NCBI GenBank assembly: GCA_020723365.1
Contig: DYJB01000120.1
Span: 3,002 to 8,423 of the forward strand
Source: Candidatus Aquidulcis sp.
Lineage (GTDB): Bacteria; Chloroflexota; Anaerolineae; Anaerolineales; E44-bin32
Length of the DNA: 5,422 nt
Direction of reading: 5' to 3'
In this document: piece by piece, positions 1 to 5,422 of the stretch
How the letters are laid out: each line of letters begins with the position of its first letter
How positions within the stretch are numbered: the stretch's first letter is position 1
The notes under the pieces: generated by a model
The model's input: only the letters and a program-made list of their open reading frames with translations
Told to the model about the DNA's origin: nothing
Database searches by the model: none
Program-made: the position numbers and the translations under genes

Positions 1-1259
<1,259 letters not shown>

Positions 1260-1293
1260 ATCCCCTCCCGCTCCCCTGGCACCCACCCTCCGC

Positions 1294-1302
1294 ATTCTAG
1301 CA
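1294..1302 (-). promoter_or_regulatory. Extended -10 promoter candidate for the left mutase gene
   Basis: Read on the minus strand this is TGCTAGAAT, an extended -10 element (TGn followed by a hexamer matching TATAAT at five of six positions). I see no good -35 hexamer at 16-18 bases, which is tolerable for an extended -10 promoter. The predicted start point leaves a short leader of roughly 25-30 bases before the ATG at 1259, containing the GGGAGGGG ribosome-binding site. Sequence match only. Confidence 0.4.
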
Positions 1303-1353
1303 TGCCCGTACCGCGGTCCTATCGGATTGGCTTACAAAGGGCTTTCAGTCGGA

Positions 1354-1365
1354 CCCGGCGCCGGG
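1354..1365. promoter_or_regulatory. 12-bp perfect palindrome in the divergent intergenic region (possible operator)
   Basis: CCCGGCGCCGGG is a perfect palindrome lying between the start of the left mutase gene (minus) and the start of the membrane-protein gene (plus). It could be an operator for a dimeric regulator shared by both genes. In DNA this GC-rich a 12-bp palindrome can arise by chance, and it is not flanked by convincing symmetric bases, so the call is weak. Confidence 0.15.
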
Positions 1366-1422
1366 GAAGGCGTGGCAGAATGGGATCAGCAAGCGGTAGG
1401 CTACAACGGCTGGAGGCATGCG

Positions 1423-1863
1423 ATGGCGACGAACTGGAGAGCGGTGCTGTGCTTCGGACTGGCATGGCCCTTCGCGGGACTGGGCTTCAATGCCGTCTAC
1501 CTGGGCTACCTTCCCAGCGGGCTGGCGCTGGTGGCCGTGGTCGTCGGCCTGTTCCTGGCCGGCGCCATCAGCGGGACGCTGCTTCTGGCTGTCCTGAACG
1601 GCGTGCGGACGCAGGTGGGCCGCTTCGCCGTCTCGCTCGGCTACGCCATGTTCGCCCCACTGGCGCTGATGGGTGGTTTGCTGGCGCCCGGCCCGTTCGA
1701 ATCCGGCACCGAGTCGCCCATCGGGCTGGCCATCATGGCCTTCCTGGCGATTGTCTTCTACGCCAGCGCCGCCATCGGCTTCGGCCTGGCGCTGACCGGC
1801 GGGCTGGCTGTGGCGGCGCACTCGCTGGCCGTGCGCATTCAGCCCTCGGCGACGGCGCGCTAG
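1423..1863 (+). CDS. Hypothetical multi-pass membrane protein, 146 aa
   Basis: This is an integral membrane protein of unknown function. The ATG at 1423 is chosen because TGGAGG (1411-1416) lies six bases upstream and the first hydrophobic segment starts directly after it; the frame extends further upstream, but that stretch encodes polar, low-complexity sequence over the divergent promoter region. Hydrophobic segments lie at about residues 8-27, 31-57, 68-88 and 99-131; the last is long enough for two helices, so four or five passes are expected. They are separated by short loops: an Arg-containing one after the second segment (VRTQVGR, 61-67) and an acidic one before the last (PFESGTESP, 91-99). 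The tail is short and basic (ending PSATAR). Third positions are almost all G or C, as in its neighbours, so it is a real gene. It is divergent from the left mutase and followed by a hairpin terminator. I recognise no family and see no catalytic motif. Confidence 0.8.
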   Translation: MATNWRAVLCFGLAWPFAGLGFNAVYLGYLPSGLALVAVVVGLFLAGAISGTLLLAVLNGVRTQVGRFAVSLGYAMFAPLALMGGLLAPGPFESGTESPIGLAIMAFLAIVFYASAAIGFGLALTGGLAVAAHSLAVRIQPSATAR

Positions 1864-1881
1864 CCTATCCGGCTGATCCAT

Positions 1882-1919
1882 ACGCCCCGCCGCCACCGGC
1901 CGGCGGGGCGTTCGTCTCT
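1882..1919 (+). terminator. Rho-independent-like terminator after the membrane-protein gene
   Basis: There is a perfect 11-bp inverted repeat (ACGCCCCGCCG at 1882-1892 and its complement at 1901-1911) with an 8-base loop, starting 18 bases after the stop codon at 1861-1863. The following TCGTCTCT is only moderately T-rich, as is common in high-GC genomes. Position and orientation fit termination of the gene ending at 1863. Confidence 0.65.
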
Positions 1920-1980
1920 ACTGGAGAGTCGTTCCCAGCCTGCCGGCAAGTCCGCAGTGCCGGCGGCAGGAGAGACAACG

Positions 1981-2196
1981 ATGACGGTCCTGGCGGTGGT
2001 GGTCGTCCTCTCCTGGATGTGGATGATGGCGACCTCGCTCCACTTCGATGACGCCCGCACCGAAGCCCGGCGTCCATCACGCGTGGCGCCTCCGCGAGCT
2101 GACCTGGCCGCGGCGCTGGGTCTGCGAGGGCGGCTTCGCCAGCGCCCGCAGCCGGTTGGAAGACGTACGGACCTCAGCCTGCAAGGCCACGAATAG
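1981..2196 (+). CDS. Small single-helix membrane protein, 71 aa as read; may be frameshifted
   Basis: The ATG at 1981 has a very good ribosome-binding site (AGGAGA, 1968-1973, seven bases upstream). The product begins with a hydrophobic stretch (residues 2-19, MTVLAVVVVLSWMWMMA) that looks like a single membrane anchor, then becomes polar and Arg/Pro-rich to a TAG at 2194-2196. Function unknown. Codon use changes inside the gene: in the first ~29 codons nearly every third base is G or C, while after about residue 30 many end in A or T (CGT, CCA, TCA, CCT, CGA, GCT). The +1-shifted frame shows the G/C-ending pattern instead from about 2050. The real product may therefore begin here and continue in that frame to 2221, as one protein of about 80 residues, if the window carries a one-base insertion around 2050-2070. 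The 5' part is well supported; the C-terminal part as read is doubtful. A GTG at 1957 in the same frame is less likely as start. Confidence 0.5.
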   Translation: MTVLAVVVVLSWMWMMATSLHFDDARTEARRPSRVAPPRADLAAALGLRGRLRQRPQPVGRRTDLSLQGHE

Positions 2197-2221
2197 ACTG
2201 GCGCAGCGTTTCCGCCTCTAA
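2048..2221 (+). CDS. Overlapping 57-codon ORF, probable frameshifted 3' part of the preceding small gene
   Basis: This ORF is in the +1 frame relative to the small membrane gene, from an ATG at 2048 to a TAA at 2219-2221. Its protein is rich in Arg and Trp (motifs HHAWRLRELTWPRRW, residues 10-24; SRLEDVRTSACKATNRL, 35-51) with a plausible helix at the C-terminal end; I recognise no family. Third positions are about 86 percent G or C, against about 64 percent for the overlapping frame over the same stretch, so this is the better coding frame here. No ribosome-binding site precedes the ATG, which argues against independent initiation and for either a frameshifted continuation of the gene starting at 1981 or a translationally coupled overlapping gene. 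The terminator hairpin starts nine bases after its TAA, which fits this being the true gene end. Confidence 0.4.
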   Translation: MTPAPKPGVHHAWRLRELTWPRRWVCEGGFASARSRLEDVRTSACKATNRLAQRFRL

Positions 2222-2229
2222 CCGCCTTC

Positions 2230-2264
2230 CGCCGGACGCCAAGTCGTCCGGCGATGCGTTTGCC
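2230..2264 (+). terminator. Hairpin terminator candidate for the plus-strand small locus
   Basis: A perfect 9-bp inverted repeat (CGCCGGACG at 2230-2238, CGTCCGGCG at 2245-2253) with a 6-base loop CCAAGT lies directly after the TAA at 2221. The downstream ATGCGTTTGCC has only a short T run, so termination may be weak. The minus-strand flank has no T run, so the plus orientation is preferred. Confidence 0.45.
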
Positions 2265-2279
2265 GCAGGCGCCGGGGGA

Positions 2280-2321
2280 GGGAAATCGAAGCGCCCCGGG
2301 CGGCCGAAGCCGGCGGGGCGC
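2280..2321 (-). terminator. Rho-independent terminator of the two-helix membrane-protein gene (minus strand)
   Basis: Read on the minus strand, GCGCCCCG (2314-2321) pairs with CGGGGCGC (2291-2298). The stem continues, after a small mismatch, into GGC/GCC around a TTCG tetraloop (2305-2308). The stem is followed by TTCGATTTCCC. It lies about 45 bases beyond the stop codon at 2367-2369. It faces the plus-strand hairpin at 2230-2253, so the convergent gap 2222-2366 is essentially a double terminator. Confidence 0.65.
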
Positions 2322-2366
2322 AGCGCACGACGACGGGGCGCGATGGCGCCGAGGACGGTTGGCGCC

Positions 2367-2675
2367 TCAGCCCAGGCTGGCCTGGTAGAAGGCGATGACG
2401 AGCGAGACGATCGCCACCAGGCCGCAGATGAAGCTGGCGATGGCGGCCGTGCGGTTGAGGTTGCGGTTGGTGCTGTTGATCGAGTCGAGGTAGTTGTTCA
2501 CTTCCAGGGCCATCTCGGTCATGGCCTTCTCGACTTCGGCGGCCTTGCTTCCCTCGCCCCGCTGGCGCACCTGGAAGGTCCGCAGGGGAGACTGGGCCTG
2601 ACGCATGAACATGTACCCAAAGGCGAAGAAGACGCCAGCCAGGATGAGCCAGAGCAGGTACAGGACAGCCGACAT
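2367..2675 (-). CDS. Hypothetical two-helix membrane protein with internal coiled coil, 102 aa
   Basis: A small inner-membrane protein of unknown function. The start ATG (2673-2675) has GGAGG at 2683-2687 on the minus strand, seven bases upstream. The first membrane helix spans about residues 3-24 and is followed by a basic stretch (MRQAQSPLR), placing the loop in the cytoplasm. The second helix spans about residues 76-98, and only a few residues follow, so both termini should be outside. The central segment (about 45-75) shows an unbroken heptad pattern of a/d positions: V48, M52, M55, V59, Y62, I66, T69 and L73. That predicts about four heptads of coiled coil, probably for oligomerisation or partner binding. 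It sits 125 bases downstream of the epimerase gene with its own promoter candidate in the gap and a terminator after it, so it may be a separate transcription unit. I recognise no family. Confidence 0.82.
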   Translation of the reverse strand: MSAVLYLLWLILAGVFFAFGYMFMRQAQSPLRTFQVRQRGEGSKAAEVEKAMTEMALEVNNYLDSINSTNRNLNRTAAIASFICGLVAIVSLVIAFYQASLG

Positions 2676-2729
2676 CGCGCAACCTCCATCTGCCGTAGGT
2701 GCGCCGCCACAGGCAGCGCTGGTAGGAAC

Positions 2730-2758
2730 AGGATAGTCCAGAACGGGTCCGGGGGCAA
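2730..2758 (-). promoter_or_regulatory. Sigma70-type promoter candidate upstream of the two-helix membrane protein
   Basis: On the minus strand TTGCCC (2753-2758, four of six matches to TTGACA) is separated by exactly 17 bases from TATCCT (2730-2735, four of six matches to TATAAT). It lies in the 125-base gap between the epimerase stop and the ATG at 2675 and would give a leader of about 45-50 bases. I saw no clear terminator between the epimerase and this site, so readthrough from upstream is also possible. Confidence 0.4.
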
Positions 2759-2800
2759 ACAGCCGAAGAGGCCTACCGACGGCCGCCCCGGCGGACCGGC

Positions 2801-3205
2801 TCAGGCCTGGTACAGCTCAAGCAGCACGCCCCCGGTGCTCTCCGGGTGAACAAAGGCGTAGCGCCGGCCGTCGGCACTCGCCATCGGCTCGGGGTTGATC
2901 AGGCGCACGCCCTGCGCCGCCAGCCGCTCGAGGGTCCCTGAAAGATCGTCCACGCTCATGCAGATATGGTGCATACCCGGCCCGCGCTTGGCCAGGTAGC
3001 GAGCAACGCCCGAGTCGCCTGACGTCGGCCGGACAAGCTCGATCTCGGCTTCGCCGGCAGGCAGGAAGGCCACCTGGGAGGCCTGCTCCGGCACGTCCCG
3101 GATTCCGGCCAGTTCCAGCCCGAGCGCATCCCGCCAGAACGAGAGGGCCCGATCCATGTCGTCGACGACGACCGCCAGGTGGTGCACGCGCAGTGCTGTC
3201 GGCAT
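2801..3205 (-). CDS. mce: Methylmalonyl-CoA epimerase (VOC/glyoxalase fold)
   Basis: Interconverts (S)- and (R)-methylmalonyl-CoA, delivering the R form to the mutase in propionyl-CoA metabolism; soluble, cytosolic, divalent-metal dependent. The 134-residue length is typical. It has two VOC modules, beginning at VHHLAVVVDDMDRAL (7-21) and GMHHICMSVDDL (77-88). Metal ligands by alignment to the Propionibacterium enzyme (His12, Gln65, His91, Glu141) are His9, Glu56 in EIELVRP, His80 and Glu130 in GGVLLELYQ. Glu instead of Gln at the second position also occurs in other epimerases, including the human one. The HPESTGGVLLEL ending (120-131) is diagnostic of methylmalonyl-CoA epimerase rather than glyoxalase I. 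The ATG at 3203-3205 is preceded by AGGAG (3215-3219 on the minus strand) nine bases away. It follows the ureohydrolase gene by 53 bases on the same strand, with a mutase large subunit two genes upstream, which fits a propionate pathway cluster. Confidence 0.94.
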   Translation of the reverse strand: MPTALRVHHLAVVVDDMDRALSFWRDALGLELAGIRDVPEQASQVAFLPAGEAEIELVRPTSGDSGVARYLAKRGPGMHHICMSVDDLSGTLERLAAQGVRLINPEPMASADGRRYAFVHPESTGGVLLELYQA

Positions 3206-3226
3206 GGGATCACACTCCTAAGGGCG

Positions 3227-3279
3227 TCCGGCAACGCCGGAACCCAGCCAAGGATACCCTACCCGGCCCCGAGGCCGGG
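3227..3279 (-). other. Two GC-rich hairpins at the ureohydrolase-epimerase junction
   Basis: One hairpin (GGCCGGG at 3273-3279 with CCCGGCC at 3262-3268, 4-base loop) covers the last codons of the ureohydrolase gene. The second (TCCGGC at 3227-3232, GCCGGA at 3236-3241, 3-base loop) sits in the 53-base gap, eight bases upstream of the epimerase ribosome-binding site. Neither is followed by a T run on the minus strand, so I do not call them terminators. They could protect mRNA ends, attenuate transcription, or be chance structures in GC-rich DNA. Confidence 0.3.
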
Positions 3280-4098
3280 GGAGCCGAGCTCAAGCATCCG
3301 GCTGGCGATCTCCTTGACGAGCTTGGCGCCCAGGCGCGCCGTGGTGTCGTTCAGGTCCCACTCCGGGTTCAGTTCGACGATATCGGCGCCGGCGATTGGG
3401 CCGGGCAGGTGCTGGACAAGAGTCAGGACCTCGCGCACGGCCAGCCCGCCGGGCTCGGGATGCGATACCCCGGGTGCGAAGGCCGGATCGAACCCGTCGA
3501 GATCGACGGACAGGTAGACGGGACCGCGCAGCGCGGGCCGCTTGCCTTCCGCCCAGGCGCGCATGTCGATCTGCTCGACGCCGAAGCGCCGAGCCTGCTC
3601 AGCCTGGTGCCCGGTGGCGGCACGCAGTCCAATCTGGATCAGCGAATCTGCCAGCCCGCTCTCCAGGATTCGGGCGAAGGGGCAGGCGTGCGAGAAGCGG
3701 TCGCCCTCGAACTCGTCATACAGATCGGGATGCGCGTCGAGGTGGACGATGTGCAGCCTCGGCCAGGTGGGGCGCAGTCCGGCCAGGATGGGATAGCTGA
3801 CCGAGTGGTCGCCGCCGAGGGCGATCGGGGCGCCGCCGGCAGCGGCCAGGCGCTGGATGGCGGCCTCGATCGCCAGCCGGGCCGATGGGTCCTGCGCCAG
3901 TTCGACGTCGCCGGCATCCTCCAGCGCAGCGGGAGCCCCCACGTCGATGAGCGCCTCGCTCCACAGGTTGCCGGCCGGCGAACGGAGAGCCTGGCGAATG
4001 GCGGCCGGGCCAAAGCGCGCCCCGGTCAGGAAGGATGAGCTGCCGTCGTACGGCAGGGCCACCAGGATAGGGCGGGGCGAGGGGGAGGAGGCGTCCAA
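3259..4098 (-). CDS. Agmatinase/arginase-family ureohydrolase
   Basis: A cytosolic dimanganese hydrolase that removes urea from a guanidino compound. The 279-residue product has the complete family core: GGDHS (95-99), DAHPDLYDE (121-129), SHACPF (136-141) and SVDLDGFDP (197-205), which runs on to PGVSHPEPGG and fits the family signature. Metal ligands are His98, Asp121, His123, Asp125, Asp199 and Asp201; Glu242 in DIVELNP corresponds to the guanidinium-binding arginase Glu277. The SHAC loop resembles archaeal-type agmatinases more than arginase or formimidoylglutamase, so agmatine to putrescine plus urea is the best guess, but guanidinobutyrate or another guanidino substrate is possible. No ATG is available: the start is TTG at 4096-4098, 21 bases after the mutase stop and in the same frame, with no clear ribosome-binding site, suggesting translational coupling to the mutase. 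A later GTG (codon 13) would remove the first beta strand and is unlikely. Family assignment is firm, substrate is not. Confidence 0.92.
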   Translation of the reverse strand: MDASSPSPRPILVALPYDGSSSFLTGARFGPAAIRQALRSPAGNLWSEALIDVGAPAALEDAGDVELAQDPSARLAIEAAIQRLAAAGGAPIALGGDHSVSYPILAGLRPTWPRLHIVHLDAHPDLYDEFEGDRFSHACPFARILESGLADSLIQIGLRAATGHQAEQARRFGVEQIDMRAWAEGKRPALRGPVYLSVDLDGFDPAFAPGVSHPEPGGLAVREVLTLVQHLPGPIAGADIVELNPEWDLNDTTARLGAKLVKEIASRMLELGSPGLGAG

Positions 4099-4119
4099 GC
4101 GTCCGCGCCGCAGCCGGCT

Positions 4120-5422
4120 TCAGACCGTCGAGGTGGGCTGGTATTCGCCCCAGACGCGGCGCAGGCGTCCGCAGATCTCGCCCAGCGTGGCATCGGCCTC
4201 GACGCATTCGATGAAGTGGGGCATGAGGTTGTCGGTGCCGCGTGCGGCGGCCTCGAGCCGATCGAGGGCGGCGGTGGTGCGGGCGGCCTGGCGGCCCGCC
4301 CGCAGCGCCGCCAGTCGCTGGCGCTGCACCTGCTCGACGGCCGGGTCGACGCGCAGGCGCTCGAGGCCGGCCGTCTCGCCGACCTGGAAGGCATTGACGC
4401 CGACAACGATGGATTCCTTGCGGTCGACGGCGCGCTGGGCACGGTAGGCCGATTCCTGGATCTCGCGTTGGACGTAGCCGGTCTCGACCGCCGCCAGCAT
4501 GCCTCCCAGCTCCTCGATGCGTGCGAGGTACGCCTCGGCGCGGGCCTCGATCTCATCGGTCAGCGCCTCAACGGCGTACGAACCGGCCAGGGGGTCGATA
4601 GTGTCGGCGGCGCCCGACTCGTGAGCGATGATCTGCTGCGTGCGCAGCGCCACCTGCACGGACTGCTCGGTGGGCAGCGCCAGGGCCTCGTCCATCGAGT
4701 TGGTGTGCAGCGACTGGGTGCCGCCCAGGACGGCGGCCAGCGCCTGGAGGGTGACGCGCACGACGTTGTTCATCGGCTGCTGGGCGGTCAGGGTCGAGCC
4801 GCCGGTCTGGGTGTGGAAGCGCAGCCGCCACGAGCGCGGGTCCTGCGCCCCGAAGCGCTGACGCATGATGCCGGCCCACATGCGGCGAGCGGCGCGGAAC
4901 TTGGCCACCTCTTCCAGGAAGTGGTTGTGGGCGGCAAAGAAGAACGCCAGCTGCGGGCCGACATCGTCGACCTGCAGGCCGGCGTCGAGGGCCGCCTGGA
5001 CGTAGGCGATGCCGTCGGCCAGCGTGAAGGCCACTTCCTGGACGGCGTCGGCCCCCGCCTCGCGAATGTGGTACCCCGAGATCGAGATCGTGTTCCAGTG
5101 CGGCACGTTGCGGTGGCAGTACTGGAAGACGTCGGTGATCAGCCGCATGGCCGGCTTGGGCGGGAAGATGTAGGTGCCGCGGGCGACGTACTCCTTGAGG
5201 ATATCGTTCTGAATCGTCCCCCGCAGCTTCGTCGGGTCGAGCCCCTGCCGGCGCGCCACGGCGATGACCATGGCCAGCAGAATGGCCGCCGGCGCGTTGA
5301 TGGTCATGCTGGTCGAGACTTTGTCGAGCGGGATGCCCTCGAACAACCGCGCCATGTCGTGCACGGTGGGGATGCTCACGCCGACCTTGCCCACCTCGCC
5401 CAGCGCCAGCGGATCGTCGGAG
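4120..5422 (-). CDS. mutB: Methylmalonyl-CoA mutase large (catalytic) subunit, 5' end outside window
   Basis: This is the catalytic subunit converting (R)-methylmalonyl-CoA to succinyl-CoA with adenosylcobalamin. The frame is open from the right edge to a TGA at 4120-4122, giving 433 residues; about 126 N-terminal residues are missing by alignment to the left mutase. Motifs include NDILKEY (ORF residues 63-69 counted from a GTG at 5394), the catalytic Tyr-His in SGYHIREAG (108-109), FHTQTGG and GGTQSLHTNSMDEAL. The residue 36 before the catalytic Tyr is Arg (codon 5179-5181), matching Arg207 of P. shermanii and Arg228 of human mutase, which bind the substrate carboxylate. This supports methylmalonyl-CoA (or another dicarboxylic acyl-CoA such as ethylmalonyl-CoA) as substrate. 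The matching Tyr89 position lies outside the window. The protein ends at GEYQPTSTV soon after the barrel, so the B12-binding domain must come from a separate small subunit. It leads the block with ureohydrolase and epimerase. The internal GTG at 5394 is not the real start, because conserved family sequence continues upstream to the edge. Confidence 0.96.
   Translation of the reverse strand, partial: SDDPLALGEVGKVGVSIPTVHDMARLFEGIPLDKVSTSMTINAPAAILLAMVIAVARRQGLDPTKLRGTIQNDILKEYVARGTYIFPPKPAMRLITDVFQYCHRNVPHWNTISISGYHIREAGADAVQEVAFTLADGIAYVQAALDAGLQVDDVGPQLAFFFAAHNHFLEEVAKFRAARRMWAGIMRQRFGAQDPRSWRLRFHTQTGGSTLTAQQPMNNVVRVTLQALAAVLGGTQSLHTNSMDEALALPTEQSVQVALRTQQIIAHESGAADTIDPLAGSYAVEALTDEIEARAEAYLARIEELGGMLAAVETGYVQREIQESAYRAQRAVDRKESIVVGVNAFQVGETAGLERLRVDPAVEQVQRQRLAALRAGRQAARTTAALDRLEAAARGTDNLMPHFIECVEADATLGEICGRLRRVWGEYQPTSTV
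4688..4734. repeat. Right copy of the near-identical mutase coding segment
   Basis: Partner of the segment at 148-194 in the same orientation, about 4.5 kb away. Homologous recombination between the two copies would delete or duplicate the intervening genes, but the identical run is short. Identity reflects strict protein conservation with shared codon bias, or past gene conversion. Confidence 0.7.

Noticed and set aside
1345..1896. 183-codon minus-strand ORF antisense to the membrane-protein gene
   Set aside because: It is rich in Gln, Arg and Gly with no hydrophobic or domain pattern, lies opposite a well-supported gene, and runs into the plus-strand terminator.
1860..2080. Two overlapping minus-strand ORFs of 66 and 71 codons opposite the small plus-strand gene
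   Set aside because: Neither has a ribosome-binding site or a good codon pattern, and both overlap the terminator hairpin at 1882-1911; the plus-strand ATG at 1981 is much better supported.
2761..2800. Possible terminator after the epimerase stop
   Set aside because: Only short, interrupted GC stems with very small loops and no T run on the minus strand were found, so I do not call one.
2801..3205. Reading the VOC protein as glyoxalase I or a dioxygenase
   Set aside because: The HPESTGGVLLEL ending, the ligand spacing (24 and 50 residues between the last three ligands, close to the Propionibacterium epimerase), and the mutase neighbour fit methylmalonyl-CoA epimerase better.
3252..3257. Possible -10 (TATCCT on the minus strand) for the epimerase gene
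   Set aside because: There is no -35-like hexamer at 16-18 bases upstream and no extended -10; the match is likely chance.
3193..4038. 281-codon plus-strand ORF antisense to the ureohydrolase gene
   Set aside because: The opposite strand encodes a complete, motif-bearing ureohydrolase; long antisense ORFs are expected in GC-rich genes, and this product has no recognisable domain.

Overview
The window comes from a GC-rich bacterium, by eye about two-thirds G+C, with coding regions strongly biased to G or C at third codon positions. It holds two catalytic large subunits of the adenosylcobalamin-dependent methylmalonyl-CoA mutase family. The complete C-terminus of the right-hand one shows the split, archaeal-type architecture without a fused B12 domain. 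That architecture is found in Chloroflexota, Deinococcus-Thermus, some Actinobacteria and Firmicutes, and archaea. A Chloroflexota (Anaerolineae-like) source is my guess; nothing here proves a taxon.

Layout. At the left edge (1-1259, minus) is a mutase large subunit whose 3' end lies outside the window. Reading away from it on the plus strand is a four-to-five-helix membrane protein (1423-1863) with a hairpin terminator. Next comes a small plus-strand locus (1981-2221): a single-helix membrane ORF with a strong ribosome-binding site, whose codon-usage phase jumps by one base into an overlapping 57-codon ORF. Two facing hairpin terminators (2230-2321) separate this locus from a minus-strand block. 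In transcription order that block is: second mutase large subunit (4120 to beyond 5422), agmatinase/arginase-family ureohydrolase (3259-4098, TTG start), methylmalonyl-CoA epimerase (2801-3205), and a two-helix membrane protein with an internal coiled coil (2367-2675) that probably has its own promoter.

How the genes fit together. The epimerase converts (S)- to (R)-methylmalonyl-CoA, and the mutase converts the latter to succinyl-CoA: the last two steps of propionyl-CoA assimilation, or the reverse in propionate formation. The two mutases are not redundant by their active-site residues. The right-hand copy keeps the arginine that binds the substrate carboxylate in methylmalonyl-CoA mutase (Arg207 in Propionibacterium shermanii numbering). 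The left-hand copy has Phe89 and Gln207, the pair that marks isobutyryl-CoA mutase. The locus therefore plausibly pairs a methylmalonyl-CoA mutase with an isobutyryl/n-butyryl-CoA mutase. The B12-binding small subunit(s) and G-protein chaperone they would need are not in the window. The ureohydrolase between mutase and epimerase has no obvious place in this pathway and is the oddest neighbour. I see no tRNA, rRNA, CRISPR array, insertion sequence or phage gene, and no gene-free stretch longer than 300 bases.
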